NCBI RefSeq assembly: GCF_001653235.2
Contig: NC_035794.1
Location: forward strand, 3,410,001-3,474,000
Length of the DNA stretch: 64,000 nucleotides
Source of the DNA: Pochonia chlamydosporia 170
Lineage: Eukaryota; Ascomycota; Sordariomycetes; Hypocreales; Clavicipitaceae
Reading direction: 5' to 3'
Part shown: positions 45,266 through 55,358 of the stretch, one piece after another
Position numbering within the stretch: position 1 is the stretch's first letter
Layout of the letters: every line of letters starts with the position of its first letter
Notes under the pieces: model-generated
Seen by the model: the letters and a program-made list of their open reading frames with translations, nothing else
Databases searched by the model: none
What the model was told of the DNA's origin: nothing
Made by a program: the position numbers and the translations under genes

Positions 45266-47865
45266 ATGTCATCCTCCAGCACGAGTAATTGGGGCATCTC
45301 AGCATCCCGGGCCACATCGGCCACGTCGCCCGAGAAAAGCGCGAGCTCCCATGTCTCACCGGCCTCACAGGCACCACCACCGCCGAGCACGGCGCCGACC
45401 CAGAGAAAGCTACGGAGCTGTGTGACATGTCGCACGAGAAAAGTCCGGTGTGATAAGACCTCACCGTGCTCCAACTGTCGCCGCGCCAATATCCCGTGCG
45501 TTGTGCCGTCTACGGAGAAGCTGCCGCGATGGGCGCGTCGCCTGGAGAGAGCTACTACCCGCGCCGAAAGTGATGATCCAGCTACTGGCCAAGTGTTTAA
45601 TCGACTGAAAAGTCTCGAGGGTCTTGTGCGGGAGCTTAGCGGACAGTTGGAGAGGGTGCAGGCTGGAGGTGCTTCGTCCGCTGTTGTACCGAAAGATGTT
45701 GAGCCGCGAGAAGTTCGTGCTGGACCTGATGAATCGTCTGCGAACTTGTCGACAGCGCAGAAACAGTTTGGGAGGTTAGTTATTGGGGATGCAGGGCAGA
45801 GTCGATATGTTGACAGTGGGTTCTGGTCACGGATCAACGACGAGGTATGCTGTTTTGTGTATTGTCTTCTTTCGTGTTGCTGATTAGTTGGTAGCTCAAC
45901 GGCCTTAAAATGGACACTGAAGTCCTGCACGATGACTATGAATCGTCAGAGGATGAAGACATGACAAGTAAAGACACACCGTCGACGCAGGAACTCGATC
46001 GCGATCCGGCGGAGCGAAATGCCTTCATGTTTGGGCATAACCTTGACTCGAGAGCAGTTGACCTTCGCCGCTTGCATCCTCTCCCCTCTCAACTTCCCTT
46101 CATACTAAACATTTTTCACACAAGCATCAACTCTATGGGCCAAGTTGTTCACATGCCGACCCTCAACAAGATGATCCGAGACCTCCCATCTGGTGATCTA
46201 TCGGCGTTGTCACCTCCTGACGAAGCCCTAATGTTTGCAATCTATTACTCTTCTATAACTTCCATGGAGGATGAGGACGTAAGAACTCCCCTTACTTCAC
46301 AGACCGTTCGTCTCAGTTAACTCAAACACACCTAGGTCACCATCTCGTTTGGATCTTCCAAGTCAGACCTCATGCTCAAATATCGCCACGGGCTGGAGCT
46401 CGCCCTCGCCAAAGCCGACTTCCTCAACACCTCTGACATTGCCATAGTCCAAGCCCTCGTCATTTCTCTCATGCTTGTCCGCCGCCACGACAGTCCTAGG
46501 TATGTATGGATGATGACCGGGCTCCTCATCCGAATGGCTCAAGCGCTGGGTCTGCATCGTGACGGCAGCAATTTCGCACACTTGACTCCATTCGAGGTGG
46601 AAACAAGGCGCAGGCTCTGGTGGATTGTATGCGTGATGGATTTGCGATCCTCGGAAGACCAAGGCATGGATCTTACCATTGCAGACGGAAGCTTTGACAC
46701 CAAATTTCCACTCAGCATCAATGACGACGACCTACACCCGGATACCAAGGACATGCCCGAAGAACGAGAAGGACTTACAGACATGACAGTGCCGCTGGTC
46801 TGGTACAACCACTGCCATGCGATGCGACAGATGTACGTCATGTTAACTGGCAAATCTGGCCCGCAGACTCTTGAAAAGCAAAGTCGCCTTCTTGACGAAA
46901 TCTACGGTAAATTGGAGGAGCGATATCTCAAATACTCTAACCCAGACGGCAACGCACAGTACTTGATGTTTATAGGCGTCACCAGGATTGTCGTTTCGAA
47001 AATGACCCTCGTCATTTATCTGCCCGAGCTCTTTTCCTCTCCCACGGAGCGCTTCTCTGATGAAGTTCACACTAAACTACTCGTCGCTGCCATTGAGATT
47101 GCAGAATTCAACCACATGCTCAACGGGTCGAAGGCGTGTCAGCCTTGGCGATGGATTTTCCAGACATACACGCACTGGCATGCCATTGTGTATCTCTTGC
47201 TTACGGCTGCGCAAAAACCATGGTCGCCTACCGTGGAAAGAGGATGGACCGCCTTGCATAGTAAATGGCTGATTCCGGCCCGCAGAAGCAAAGATTGGAA
47301 CCTGCGTACCTGGGTGCCGTTGCGGAAGCTCATGGCCAAGGCGAAGCAGCATCGGGGAGCGGAGATAGAGCGATTACGGGGCGATCACCAAGCTGCGAGG
47401 GCGCTGGAAGAGAAAGATCGAGGGTTTCCTCAGCCGGTTAGCTCGGGTGTTTTCCAGGGCCAGGGGGATGTAGCTGAGATGTTTCGCGTGCAGTGGCGAC
47501 AACTTGTTGGTCTGCAGGCGGGTTATGGTGCAAACTTGACGTCTGAAGAGGTAGCTGCTTCAGATACGGGGGGTTCCGGGGCTGTATTTGGGTCTGAAGG
47601 GAATGTCAAGTCTGGTATTACTTCGCATGGGATGGGCAGAAACCTTGGTCAGGGTAAGGGCTTGAACTACGACATGGACAGCTTTGCTCCGATGTCTGGA
47701 GAGTCATCCGGCCAGCCTTTCGATCAGGACTTTTCTTCCTGGCAGTGGGAAGAGTCGGGTATATTGGGAAACTTTCCAACTGGTGTGGATATGGAGGGCG
47801 TGGATTTTGATGTGGAATTGGATGGGACGATGGACTGGAATAAATGGCTACAAGATGTGCAGTAA
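45266..47865 (+). CDS. Zn2Cys6 transcription factor with fungal_trans domain
   Basis: Three exons, 45266-45844, 45895-46278 and 46336-47865 (introns 50 and 57 nt), 830 aa. After a Ser/Pro/Ala-rich leader, the binuclear zinc cluster spans Cys52-Cys78 (CVTCRTRKVRCDKTSPCSNC...C, spacing CX2CX6CX5CX2CX6C). It is followed by a short basic linker and a coiled-coil dimer helix (RLKSLEGLVRELSGQLERV). The middle homology (fungal_trans) region includes MTGLLIRMAQALGLHRDG and ETRRRLWWIVCVMDLRSSEDQG. The C-terminal ~90 residues are acidic with Trp/Asp/Phe, a likely activation region. Nuclear. Its target cannot be read from sequence, but the divergent hydrolase and the downstream porter and dehydrogenase are candidates. 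Confidence 0.95.
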
Positions 47866-48124
47866 GGGAATTGTTGCTTAGCGAGTAATAAAGTTTGACT
47901 AGTATGACGTCTTTTATTGAAAACATTAGAAATTACCACAAAGGTTGTTAAGTGTTATGAAAACTCGCATGTGCAATGTGGCCACTTGGGAGGGCATCGT
48001 ATGAGCTTCAATACAGCTGCCTCGTAGGCAGCATAACTCATAACTTCCCCGCAAACCTCTCACGATCGTGTCCCAATCTCTCACCTCATTTTAAATAATC
48101 AACTTTGGAGTAACAAATATCAAA

Positions 48125-48787
48125 ATGGAACGCGCGACAAAGGGCCTAGCAATCTACATCCCCTCAAAAACCTACCGCCCCGGCGACACCATAACTGGCC
48201 ACGCCTACCGCCAAGTCCCCGTCCTCGTCGGCGAAAACAACGTCACCGTAACGATCTCCCTCATCGGCTGCTCTCACACAACCGTCACAGAATGGAGCGA
48301 TCACACAGGTGAAAGCCAATGGACCTTCTCATCCATCACTCGCTTTCTCGACCCCAAAGACACGAGCCTCACATTGCACACGGGTCCGCTCCATGTTCCC
48401 CGGAAGGTCGCCGGGCTGGCTCCCGATCCGGTCCAGTCTCAGGACCCGATGACAATCGACGGCATAAGCTGGCCGTTTGAGATTACTGTGCCTTTGCGAA
48501 CCGCTTCTAAGCAGGTTCACATGAGTGAGTGCCGCGGCGGAGATGTGTTGGACGAGGTGCCGCGGAAGGTGAAGGAATGTGTTTCTAGGGGGGAGGTGGG
48601 TGAGGTGAAGGCGGGGAGTGAGTTGCCAGGTAGTTACTTTGGGGGGAAGAATGAATTTTCGCCGTTTAGTTTTGTAGAGGGGAGTGTTCATTACTTTTTG
48701 GAGGCAAGGCTTGTTTCTGAGGGTGCGAATAATAGGCCGCTTGCTAGTGCGCCGATTACGATTGTTAATGGAGAGGCGGCGAGGTAG
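48125..48787 (+). CDS. Short arrestin-like protein (N-terminal lobe only)
   Basis: Single exon, 220 aa. The start MERATKGLAIYIPSKTYRPGDTITGH and WPFEITVPLRT fit the arrestin_N fold of fungal alpha-arrestin-like proteins, ending with a strand near PLASAPITIVNGE where the N-lobe usually ends. No arrestin C-lobe and no PPxY motif (needed to recruit Rsp5-type ubiquitin ligases) are present, so it is shorter than common fungal members. It may be a genuine short form or a gene truncated by an early stop; the next 100 bp on the same strand show no continuation I could support. Codon usage shifts from C-rich to G-rich halfway, without a frame break. Confidence 0.8.
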   Translation: MERATKGLAIYIPSKTYRPGDTITGHAYRQVPVLVGENNVTVTISLIGCSHTTVTEWSDHTGESQWTFSSITRFLDPKDTSLTLHTGPLHVPRKVAGLAPDPVQSQDPMTIDGISWPFEITVPLRTASKQVHMSECRGGDVLDEVPRKVKECVSRGEVGEVKAGSELPGSYFGGKNEFSPFSFVEGSVHYFLEARLVSEGANNRPLASAPITIVNGEAAR

Positions 48788-50393
48788 ATTGGTATCTTAG
48801 TGACTGATGGAAGATATGGGGATATGGGTGATGTAATCGGTTGTTATACTTGAGGCTGTGAGATTCAATCTTTGGCATTGATGTTGCGAGCAGGAGCATT
48901 GCCCCCTGAAATCTTGATGACTACGTCAGTTGAACATGATGTGCAAGCTGATGGACCCCGAAAGCAATTCTCTAATGTCCAATGTGCCATAGATCGCCAA
49001 TTGGAATTATCAATGCATCGAAAGACCGACCTGTTGATCATCCTGATGATCTGCACCTGGGAGTGACGGCATTTGACCTCATTGGAAGCCTCAGGCGCCC
49101 AGGAACCATCAGCTTCAAGTCTCAAGAATTGTCTGTGACACTCACGAACCTTATCGACCGTTCGATGTGACGCTCTGCCTCCGTCCCAGCCTCTCTCTGG
49201 AATTTAGCAGACACACCACCGTTGCCTGCTGAGGCTACGGGGAGAACTGACCGTCTGGCAATGATGGCGTGGCAGCACAACAGATCTTCAAACTTCGAAA
49301 GGAGGCAATGGCCGGTAATTGGCCCTTTAGTCTTCTGTGATTTGTGATTTGCAGTATTTTGATACATCTTGTAACAAAGCCTGTTATTTTCACTCTAACC
49401 TGATCTCATCATCGGATTAACAAGTCGTCAGAGCCGGCACAACATGCCATACGTAGGTTGACCTATTACATAAATCACGGCCAACATCTCATCGACCAAC
49501 TGGAAGCTGCCCGACTCTGCGCGGGGGCATCACAGTCTTATAAGTTTAACGTAATGAGAGGCGGGCAAATTCCTATGTGAGACAGTGTCTCATCTCATTT
49601 GTGGATGACCTGCCAAGATCTCTTCCAGTACAGCTTGAAATTTCCGGGATGAGACATCAGTTGCCGCTAGCTTGTCTATAAGGAATGGTGTTGAAAATTC
49701 CTAGTCGGGAAGCTTCTCCCTTTGCTTCGGATTGAACCACCTCGGGATGTTCGGATGGCGGTAGCTGGACTGATTATGCAATGACGATATTGCGTTGTGA
49801 AGTGATGGATATGCTGTTTTGTATTTCAATTCGCTCACTAGGCATGAGCGTACTGAAACTGCCAAAGAATTGTGCCTTGATCTGCTCATTGAGAGGTTAT
49901 GTATGTACCAACACAGGACTGTAGCTGTTGAACAACACCTCAGGACTGACCTACACCTCTTGGCCACACCAACAAGATCGACAGTTGTTTCATATGACAA
50001 ACCTGTTCGTCGCAATTAGAGACAACTCATCTGAAGCTCTTGTGGGCCATCTCCTCCAGAGCCAACTACCTCACCAACACCTTGGAGCTACCGTCACGGG
50101 ATTAACACCCGTCAGAGCTTCTCATTCCAGCACAAGTGATTGCTATCACAGTACACCTTGGCGATATGGGGCGGCTATCATGTCTCTCGTTCGTCGTCAT
50201 TCCTGTGTTGACGACGAATTTACCAGCCTTCAGGGCCAGTAGTCGGGCGCTTAATAAAAGTAAAGCCAATGGCGCTATTAATACTTTTGGAAACTCCTAC
50301 CTTGTTACAACCCTGGTCTTATTATTTCGGCCCGACCTGGCCTTGTTCGACCTGGTGTATCTATTCATATCTAATATATGATACCATTTCAAC
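48788..50393. other. Intergenic, nothing recognised
   Basis: 1.6 kb between the arrestin-like gene and the MFS gene, both plus. Only short frames, none with a family. It includes the MFS promoter; CTAATATATGA at 50371-50381 is AT-rich but too close to the ATG (50394) for a TATA box. Confidence 0.5.
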
Positions 50394-51865
50394 ATGGGCT
50401 CGCCGCCATCGTTTACCGACGAGGAGGATAAAGATGACATTTCGTTGTCGTTCTCGGACGAGGAGAAGGATGAGTTGTGGAGAGAGAAGAACCCGTTTAT
50501 GCGGCCGGTGGATCGGGGGTTCCATGCTTGGATGTTCTTGATTGCTTCTTTTATGGTTGAGGGTTTGGCATTAGGTGAGTGACGAGACAGATGTTGCAAG
50601 GAGTTGCAAAATGCTAATGTATATGAAGGTTTCCCTGGTGCATATGGAGTCTTTCAGGAATATTACAGCACGCATGAGCCGTTCAAGGGTGAGAATGGCC
50701 TTCCTGCCGTCGCCACTTGTGCTATGGTAAGTCCCCTAAGACAATTCCAGACCCTTTCGTGATTCTAACCATTGTGTAGGGCATCATGTACCTGGGTATG
50801 CCAATTACCATGGGCATTCAACGACTTTACCCACGATTCAGTGCCTGGTCGCCCCTTATTGGCGTCCTTGTTATGTGCGTTTCGCTCATTGCAGCCTCTT
50901 TCGCAACAATAGTCCCTCATATAATTGCAACACAAGGCGTATTATTCGCCATTGGCAGCTCTCTGTCATATTGTCCCTGTATCGCCTACCTCAACGAATG
51001 GTTCGACAAACGCAAGGGGATGGCATACGGCATCATGTGGGCTGGAACTGGACTCTCGGGTTCCGTCCTCCCATTTCTTCTGGAATACCTGCTGACGAAA
51101 TTCGGATTCCAAATAACTCTTCGAATCTGCGCCGCAGGAATTCTGGTTCTCACGCTACCATTGGTATACTTTATCAAGCCTCGTATTCCGCCTCAATTAC
51201 CGAAAAAGTACATCAACCCGTTTAATTTCCGATTCGCCCTCAGCCAGACGTTCGTTCTACATCAACTGGCAAACATTGTTCAGGCACTGGGTTTCTTCCT
51301 CCCAAGCATTTACTTGCCGACGTATGCTCGGTCGGTACTCGGCTCCGGAGAGTTCCCGGCTGCAGCTACAATATTATTGCTTAACCTCTCATCGACAGTT
51401 GGATGTCCGAGCATGGGCTGGCTTTCTGACAACCTCCATGTCGCTACTTGCCTATTCATTGCGACATTTGGTGCTGCTTTGGCAACATTTCTGCTTTGGG
51501 GCCTCACAACCTCGTTGCCACTGTTGCTTGTATACTGTGGCTTCTATGGGCTGTTTGCGGGATCGTACACGTCTGCATGGACCGGGCTGATGCGACAAGT
51601 CACTACTGATAAGACCATCTCTGCGAGATATCGGTGTGATGATATTGATCCTGTAATGGTGCTTGCAGTTCTTGCTGCGGGCAGAGGAATTGGAAGTGTC
51701 TTGTCCGGGCCACTAAGTCAGGCTCTAGTAAACGGAATGCCGTGGCAGGACGAGGCATTTGCTGCTTATGGCTCGGGATATGGGCCGCTGATACTGTTCA
51801 CTGGTATCACGGCTACCTTGACTGGCATAGTGCTGCCATGGAAGTATATTGGGTGGATTCGCTAA
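50394..51865 (+). CDS. MFS transporter, monocarboxylate porter type
   Basis: Three exons, 50394-50574, 50629-50726 and 50780-51865 (introns 54 and 53 nt), 454 aa. An acidic cytosolic N-terminus precedes DRGFHAWMFLIASFMVEG, the typical first helix of fungal MCT-like (MCH) porters, then FPGAYGVFQEYY. The A-motif-like loop reads EWFDKRKGMAYGIMWAGTGLSG. About 12 helices, no large C-terminal tail. By family it carries monocarboxylates or similar small acids across the plasma membrane; the cargo is unknown. The 3' neighbour on the same strand is an SDR dehydrogenase. Confidence 0.93.
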
Positions 51866-52605
51866 GACAGATGGGCTGTGCAATAAAGGAATATTGGAGT
51901 AGTGCGTTGCAAGACTCCTCGGACATGGTGGTGCTTGGGAATGGACAAAATATATACGGGCATGTGGTATTTACAGAAGATTAATTAGCAAATAGCAAGT
52001 GAGGCAATGTGTGAACTTGACATCACACTTGGTCGAACGACTAAATATACGTTTACAGTTACTTACCTTTGATGACCTGGAGACACATAATTTGATGGCT
52101 AAAATGTTACCCCATATCTTGGGCATGGCCATCCGCTCCGTCAGATTCGACCCTCAAGACGGAATGCTTAGGCAAGACCATGCGGATGAGACGCGGGATC
52201 AACGTTGTTTCTGCTGTGCAAAAACGTAACAATCAAGACCTTCTACATCATCTTGCCGTTATTAACTACTACGGGTTCCCGACGCCACTCACATTTAGTT
52301 ATGTGGGGGAACATTTGAAGACTGATGAAGGCTTGACCTGTCCCCCACGTTGCTTCGTTTCATTGCCACATCCCAAGCAACATTCAGTCTATCCGGTATC
52401 GGATAAATACGAAGTGTACGCTACCAATGCCTTAAGCTGGGCTTACTTAAGTACGAATTCAAGTAGCATTTGGGTATATATTGGGCTCCTCAAAGTAGAC
52501 CAGTTATTTGGACAATGTCGATTACCCCACCTCAACGTTGATGCCCGTAGAAGCCACCATTTACTGTTCGAAGCACAATCCGCACCCTAATACAAGTTTA
52601 AAATA
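51866..52605. other. Intergenic between MFS and SDR genes
   Basis: 740 bp; it holds the SDR promoter. A frame at 52180-52590 lies in it but shows no domain. Nothing else seen. Confidence 0.5.
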
Positions 52606-53388
52606 ATGTCACAAAATTCACCTCTCAACCTCGACCTCGAGGGAAAACGCGTCGTCATTACCGGCGCAGGTGGAGGCGTGGGCCAACATTTAGTATCATC
52701 CTTCCACAACGCTGGCTCAAAAGTCATTGCGTGCGATCGTGATGCTGCTTTATTAAACGCTTTACCTCAAGAGTCACTCCACGAACATCATGTATTCGAA
52801 CTATCTGACTCCGAGGCCGTGAAAGCTGCTGCCAAAGACATCGGCTCAGCCGATATTCTCGTCAATAATGCCGGGTTCACCAAAGCAGAGAATGTTTCTC
52901 AAATGGACGACTTGGCGGTTAGAAGTGAAATAGATGGCAATCTAGTAGGAAGCATGAATCTCACACGGGCGTTATTACCAAGCATGGTGTCACAAGGGAA
53001 CGGGATAATAGTAAATGTTGCTTCCGTCAACGCATCGCTTCACTTCGGTAACCCTATTTATTCGGCTGCAAAGGCGGGTCTTCTGGCATTTACGCGAGCT
53101 GTTGCGGTTGAATACGGTGCTAAAGGAATCAGGGCCAATGCTGTCTGCCCGGGCTCTATGCTGACGAATGCATGGCAAGCGCGGATTGACTCGAATCCAG
53201 GGTTGGTTGAGGAGTTGGTCAAATATTACCCCTCTGGGAGGCTAGTTATGCCCCAAGAACTGGCGAATACGGTCTTGTTCTTGGCTTCGCCTTTGAGTAG
53301 TGGTATTTCTGGGGTTGATATCGCTGTTGATGGAGGCTTGACAGCTGGGAATATGAGACTGGTGAGGGATATAATAGGACTCGAATAA
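52606..53388 (+). CDS. Short-chain dehydrogenase/reductase (classical SDR)
   Basis: Single exon, 260 aa, normal length. Cofactor site VVITGAGGGVGQ (17-27); acidic Asp44 in IACDRD suggests NAD(H) preference. NNAG at 87-90; catalytic Ser140 (NVASVN), Tyr152 and Lys156 (IYSAAKAG) with the usual spacing. The end SSGISGVDIAVDGGLTAG is the standard C-terminal dinucleotide/tetramer segment. Substrate unknown; hydroxy acids or sugar-type alcohols would fit the subfamily. Convergent with the protease gene. Confidence 0.94.
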   Translation: MSQNSPLNLDLEGKRVVITGAGGGVGQHLVSSFHNAGSKVIACDRDAALLNALPQESLHEHHVFELSDSEAVKAAAKDIGSADILVNNAGFTKAENVSQMDDLAVRSEIDGNLVGSMNLTRALLPSMVSQGNGIIVNVASVNASLHFGNPIYSAAKAGLLAFTRAVAVEYGAKGIRANAVCPGSMLTNAWQARIDSNPGLVEELVKYYPSGRLVMPQELANTVLFLASPLSSGISGVDIAVDGGLTAGNMRLVRDIIGLE

Positions 53389-53624
53389 GTTATACACGTC
53401 ACGGACGCGTGTAATTAGACTCACGCTGACGTCATGGCAGAATCAGTTGATAGAATACGCAGATCCATGTTTAGTATATTCAATCGTGTATATGTACTGT
53501 TGTTGGTCCTCCAACGATTCATATGGTAGTATGTATAGTCAGAAAGCAAAATATTTAACGAGTGAGCGTTATAAAACCTTCTTTAAATCCTCTTTTTTGT
53601 GTGTGGTGCGAAGTCTTCCAACCT

Positions 53625-55358
53625 CTACTGCAAAGCCTGTCTGAGCTTAGAGAAATTAGGTGTTCCCAAACCAGTCGTGGGATCCCAACCTTGGGCAGCA
53701 GGGAAGCCATACGTCCCACAGCCCCGGTTGTTTCCAGCAGTAATATCCTTAAAGGCTGATCGACCCTTGGAGTACAGAAGGGGGTTGAGGAATCCAAGGG
53801 TAGATTTACCCTGGCTGATACGCTGGTCGTTGATAAGAGAAACAAGAGATGCCCAAGCAGGGGAGGACGCAGAAGTACCGTAGACACCAGACTCAACACC
53901 ACCGTTGATAACAATGTCGTAGTACTCACCAATCAGAGCGACATCAGGGTAACCACGTCCGTTGGCGTTGTAGTACCCGTCATAGCTCGAGTCAAGGTTG
54001 TTTCTAGCATAGGACGAAGTGTCATTGGATTGCCAAGTAGGAGCATTGAAGTACCATGAGTAACCGCCACCAGTAGAGCCGCCACGGTCAAATGTAGCAG
54101 CAATTTCACCCCCGTTACTGAACTGGGTTGAACCAACAGAGGTAATATATGGGCACGAAGCAGGGAAGAGGGCGTAAAATCCCTGGTTGCAGTTCTGCTC
54201 GCCATTGCCACCAACACCAAAGTCGCCAGACGAGAAGAAGATGGAAACTCCTCGGGAGCCAGCCTTCATAAACTCATTGCAGATACGGTCAAGGTAGTTA
54301 GATGTAAGTCCTTGCTCTTCCTGGCCATAAGACGTGGACACAGAAGTCGGTGGGCTGGACGCCGAGTTGAGGTAGTTACCAAAGTTGACAAGCTCATCGC
54401 CAAATGGCTCCGTGTTGGGGTTTCCAGTAACAGGACCAACAGCGAGGTAAGAAACAGGGTTGGGGTATCCCACAGACAGTGCAATTTGGGTATCAAGGTT
54501 ACCCTCCAAGGTGGCGTCGTTAGGGTTGTTGGTGAATCCAGCAATGGAGACATCCTTGAAGTTGGTACCCTTGGCAGCAGGCTGATACTGGCTCAAATAT
54601 TGAGCAGCATCATTGTGGCTGGCAGAATACTCGATAAAGCCGGTTACAGCAAGGCTTGCCTTTCCCTTTGCAGTGTAGTCAACGTTGTAGTAACTACGAA
54701 TGCAAGAGGGGGTAATATGCTGAGAGTTGCAGCCACTTTGTCTTTTGGTCTTGCCAGAATCGGACTTAAAGTTCTTGTCGACCTGAGCACCCATATGGCG
54801 GTGGAAAGAGGTCGTAGGCTGAATGGTGTCGACATGGTCGTGAAGAGCCTTAGGGATCGAGTACTGAGTAGTACGCGCCATGGACTGACCAGTGGCGCCA
54901 TTGGTGTACATTTCATACTTGGAGTTGAGCATCTTCTCAGCTTGGCTAATTGGAACGTTGACTTCCAGCCAGTCGGGCGTGGGCTGGTTCATAGCGCTAT
55001 CCTTGATACCGAAGGATGACAGCCAAGTCTTGACAGACTTGACGCTTTCTTCAGAGGGGGAAGTAAAGGCCTCGAGCTCATCTTTGGAAAGCCACTTTCC
55101 GTAGTTGGCGCTCTTGGGGTCCGAGATGTCAAGAAGTTTCTTTTGTAGGCCACCCATGTTCTTCTGCTTGAGACCGATTTGCATCTTCATCATAACATTA
55201 GGGTGGGGAGTGCCAGATGACTTCCACTGAGAGGGGATATTGATTTTCTCCATGAGAGAGGAAGGGCCAAGCTGGGCAGTGGCACCAACGCTCAGAGGTG
55301 TAGCCTCAGCGAAGGCGGCAATCAATGCCACAACGGTGGTGTAAGTGAGTAGGACCAT
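53625..55358 (-). CDS. Secreted sedolisin (S53) protease, tripeptidyl-peptidase-like
   Basis: Single exon, 577 aa from the ATG at 55358 (the frame opens six codons earlier with TTG). Signal peptide 1-19 (VALIAAFAEA). The pro-region (about 25-200) belongs to the Pro-kumamolisin domain and ends in the dibasic KTKRQSG (kexin-type site at 205-206). The catalytic residues are visible: Glu285 and Asp289 in ATLEGNLDTQIA, oxyanion Asp379 in FFSSGDFGVGG, and nucleophile Ser496 in YGTSASSPAW. The Ca2+ site is DITAGNN near the end followed by GWDPTTGLG. The enzyme would be an acid-active exported endo- or tripeptidyl-peptidase used for protein nutrition or host tissue attack. No GPI site is evident. Confidence 0.96.
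   Translation of the reverse strand: MVLLTYTTVVALIAAFAEATPLSVGATAQLGPSSLMEKINIPSQWKSSGTPHPNVMMKMQIGLKQKNMGGLQKKLLDISDPKSANYGKWLSKDELEAFTSPSEESVKSVKTWLSSFGIKDSAMNQPTPDWLEVNVPISQAEKMLNSKYEMYTNGATGQSMARTTQYSIPKALHDHVDTIQPTTSFHRHMGAQVDKNFKSDSGKTKRQSGCNSQHITPSCIRSYYNVDYTAKGKASLAVTGFIEYSASHNDAAQYLSQYQPAAKGTNFKDVSIAGFTNNPNDATLEGNLDTQIALSVGYPNPVSYLAVGPVTGNPNTEPFGDELVNFGNYLNSASSPPTSVSTSYGQEEQGLTSNYLDRICNEFMKAGSRGVSIFFSSGDFGVGGNGEQNCNQGFYALFPASCPYITSVGSTQFSNGGEIAATFDRGGSTGGGYSWYFNAPTWQSNDTSSYARNNLDSSYDGYYNANGRGYPDVALIGEYYDIVINGGVESGVYGTSASSPAWASLVSLINDQRISQGKSTLGFLNPLLYSKGRSAFKDITAGNNRGCGTYGFPAAQGWDPTTGLGTPNFSKLRQALQ

Noticed and set aside
45127..45930. 267-codon minus-strand frame
   Set aside because: Antisense to the exon with the zinc cluster and across an intron of the regulator gene; no domain.
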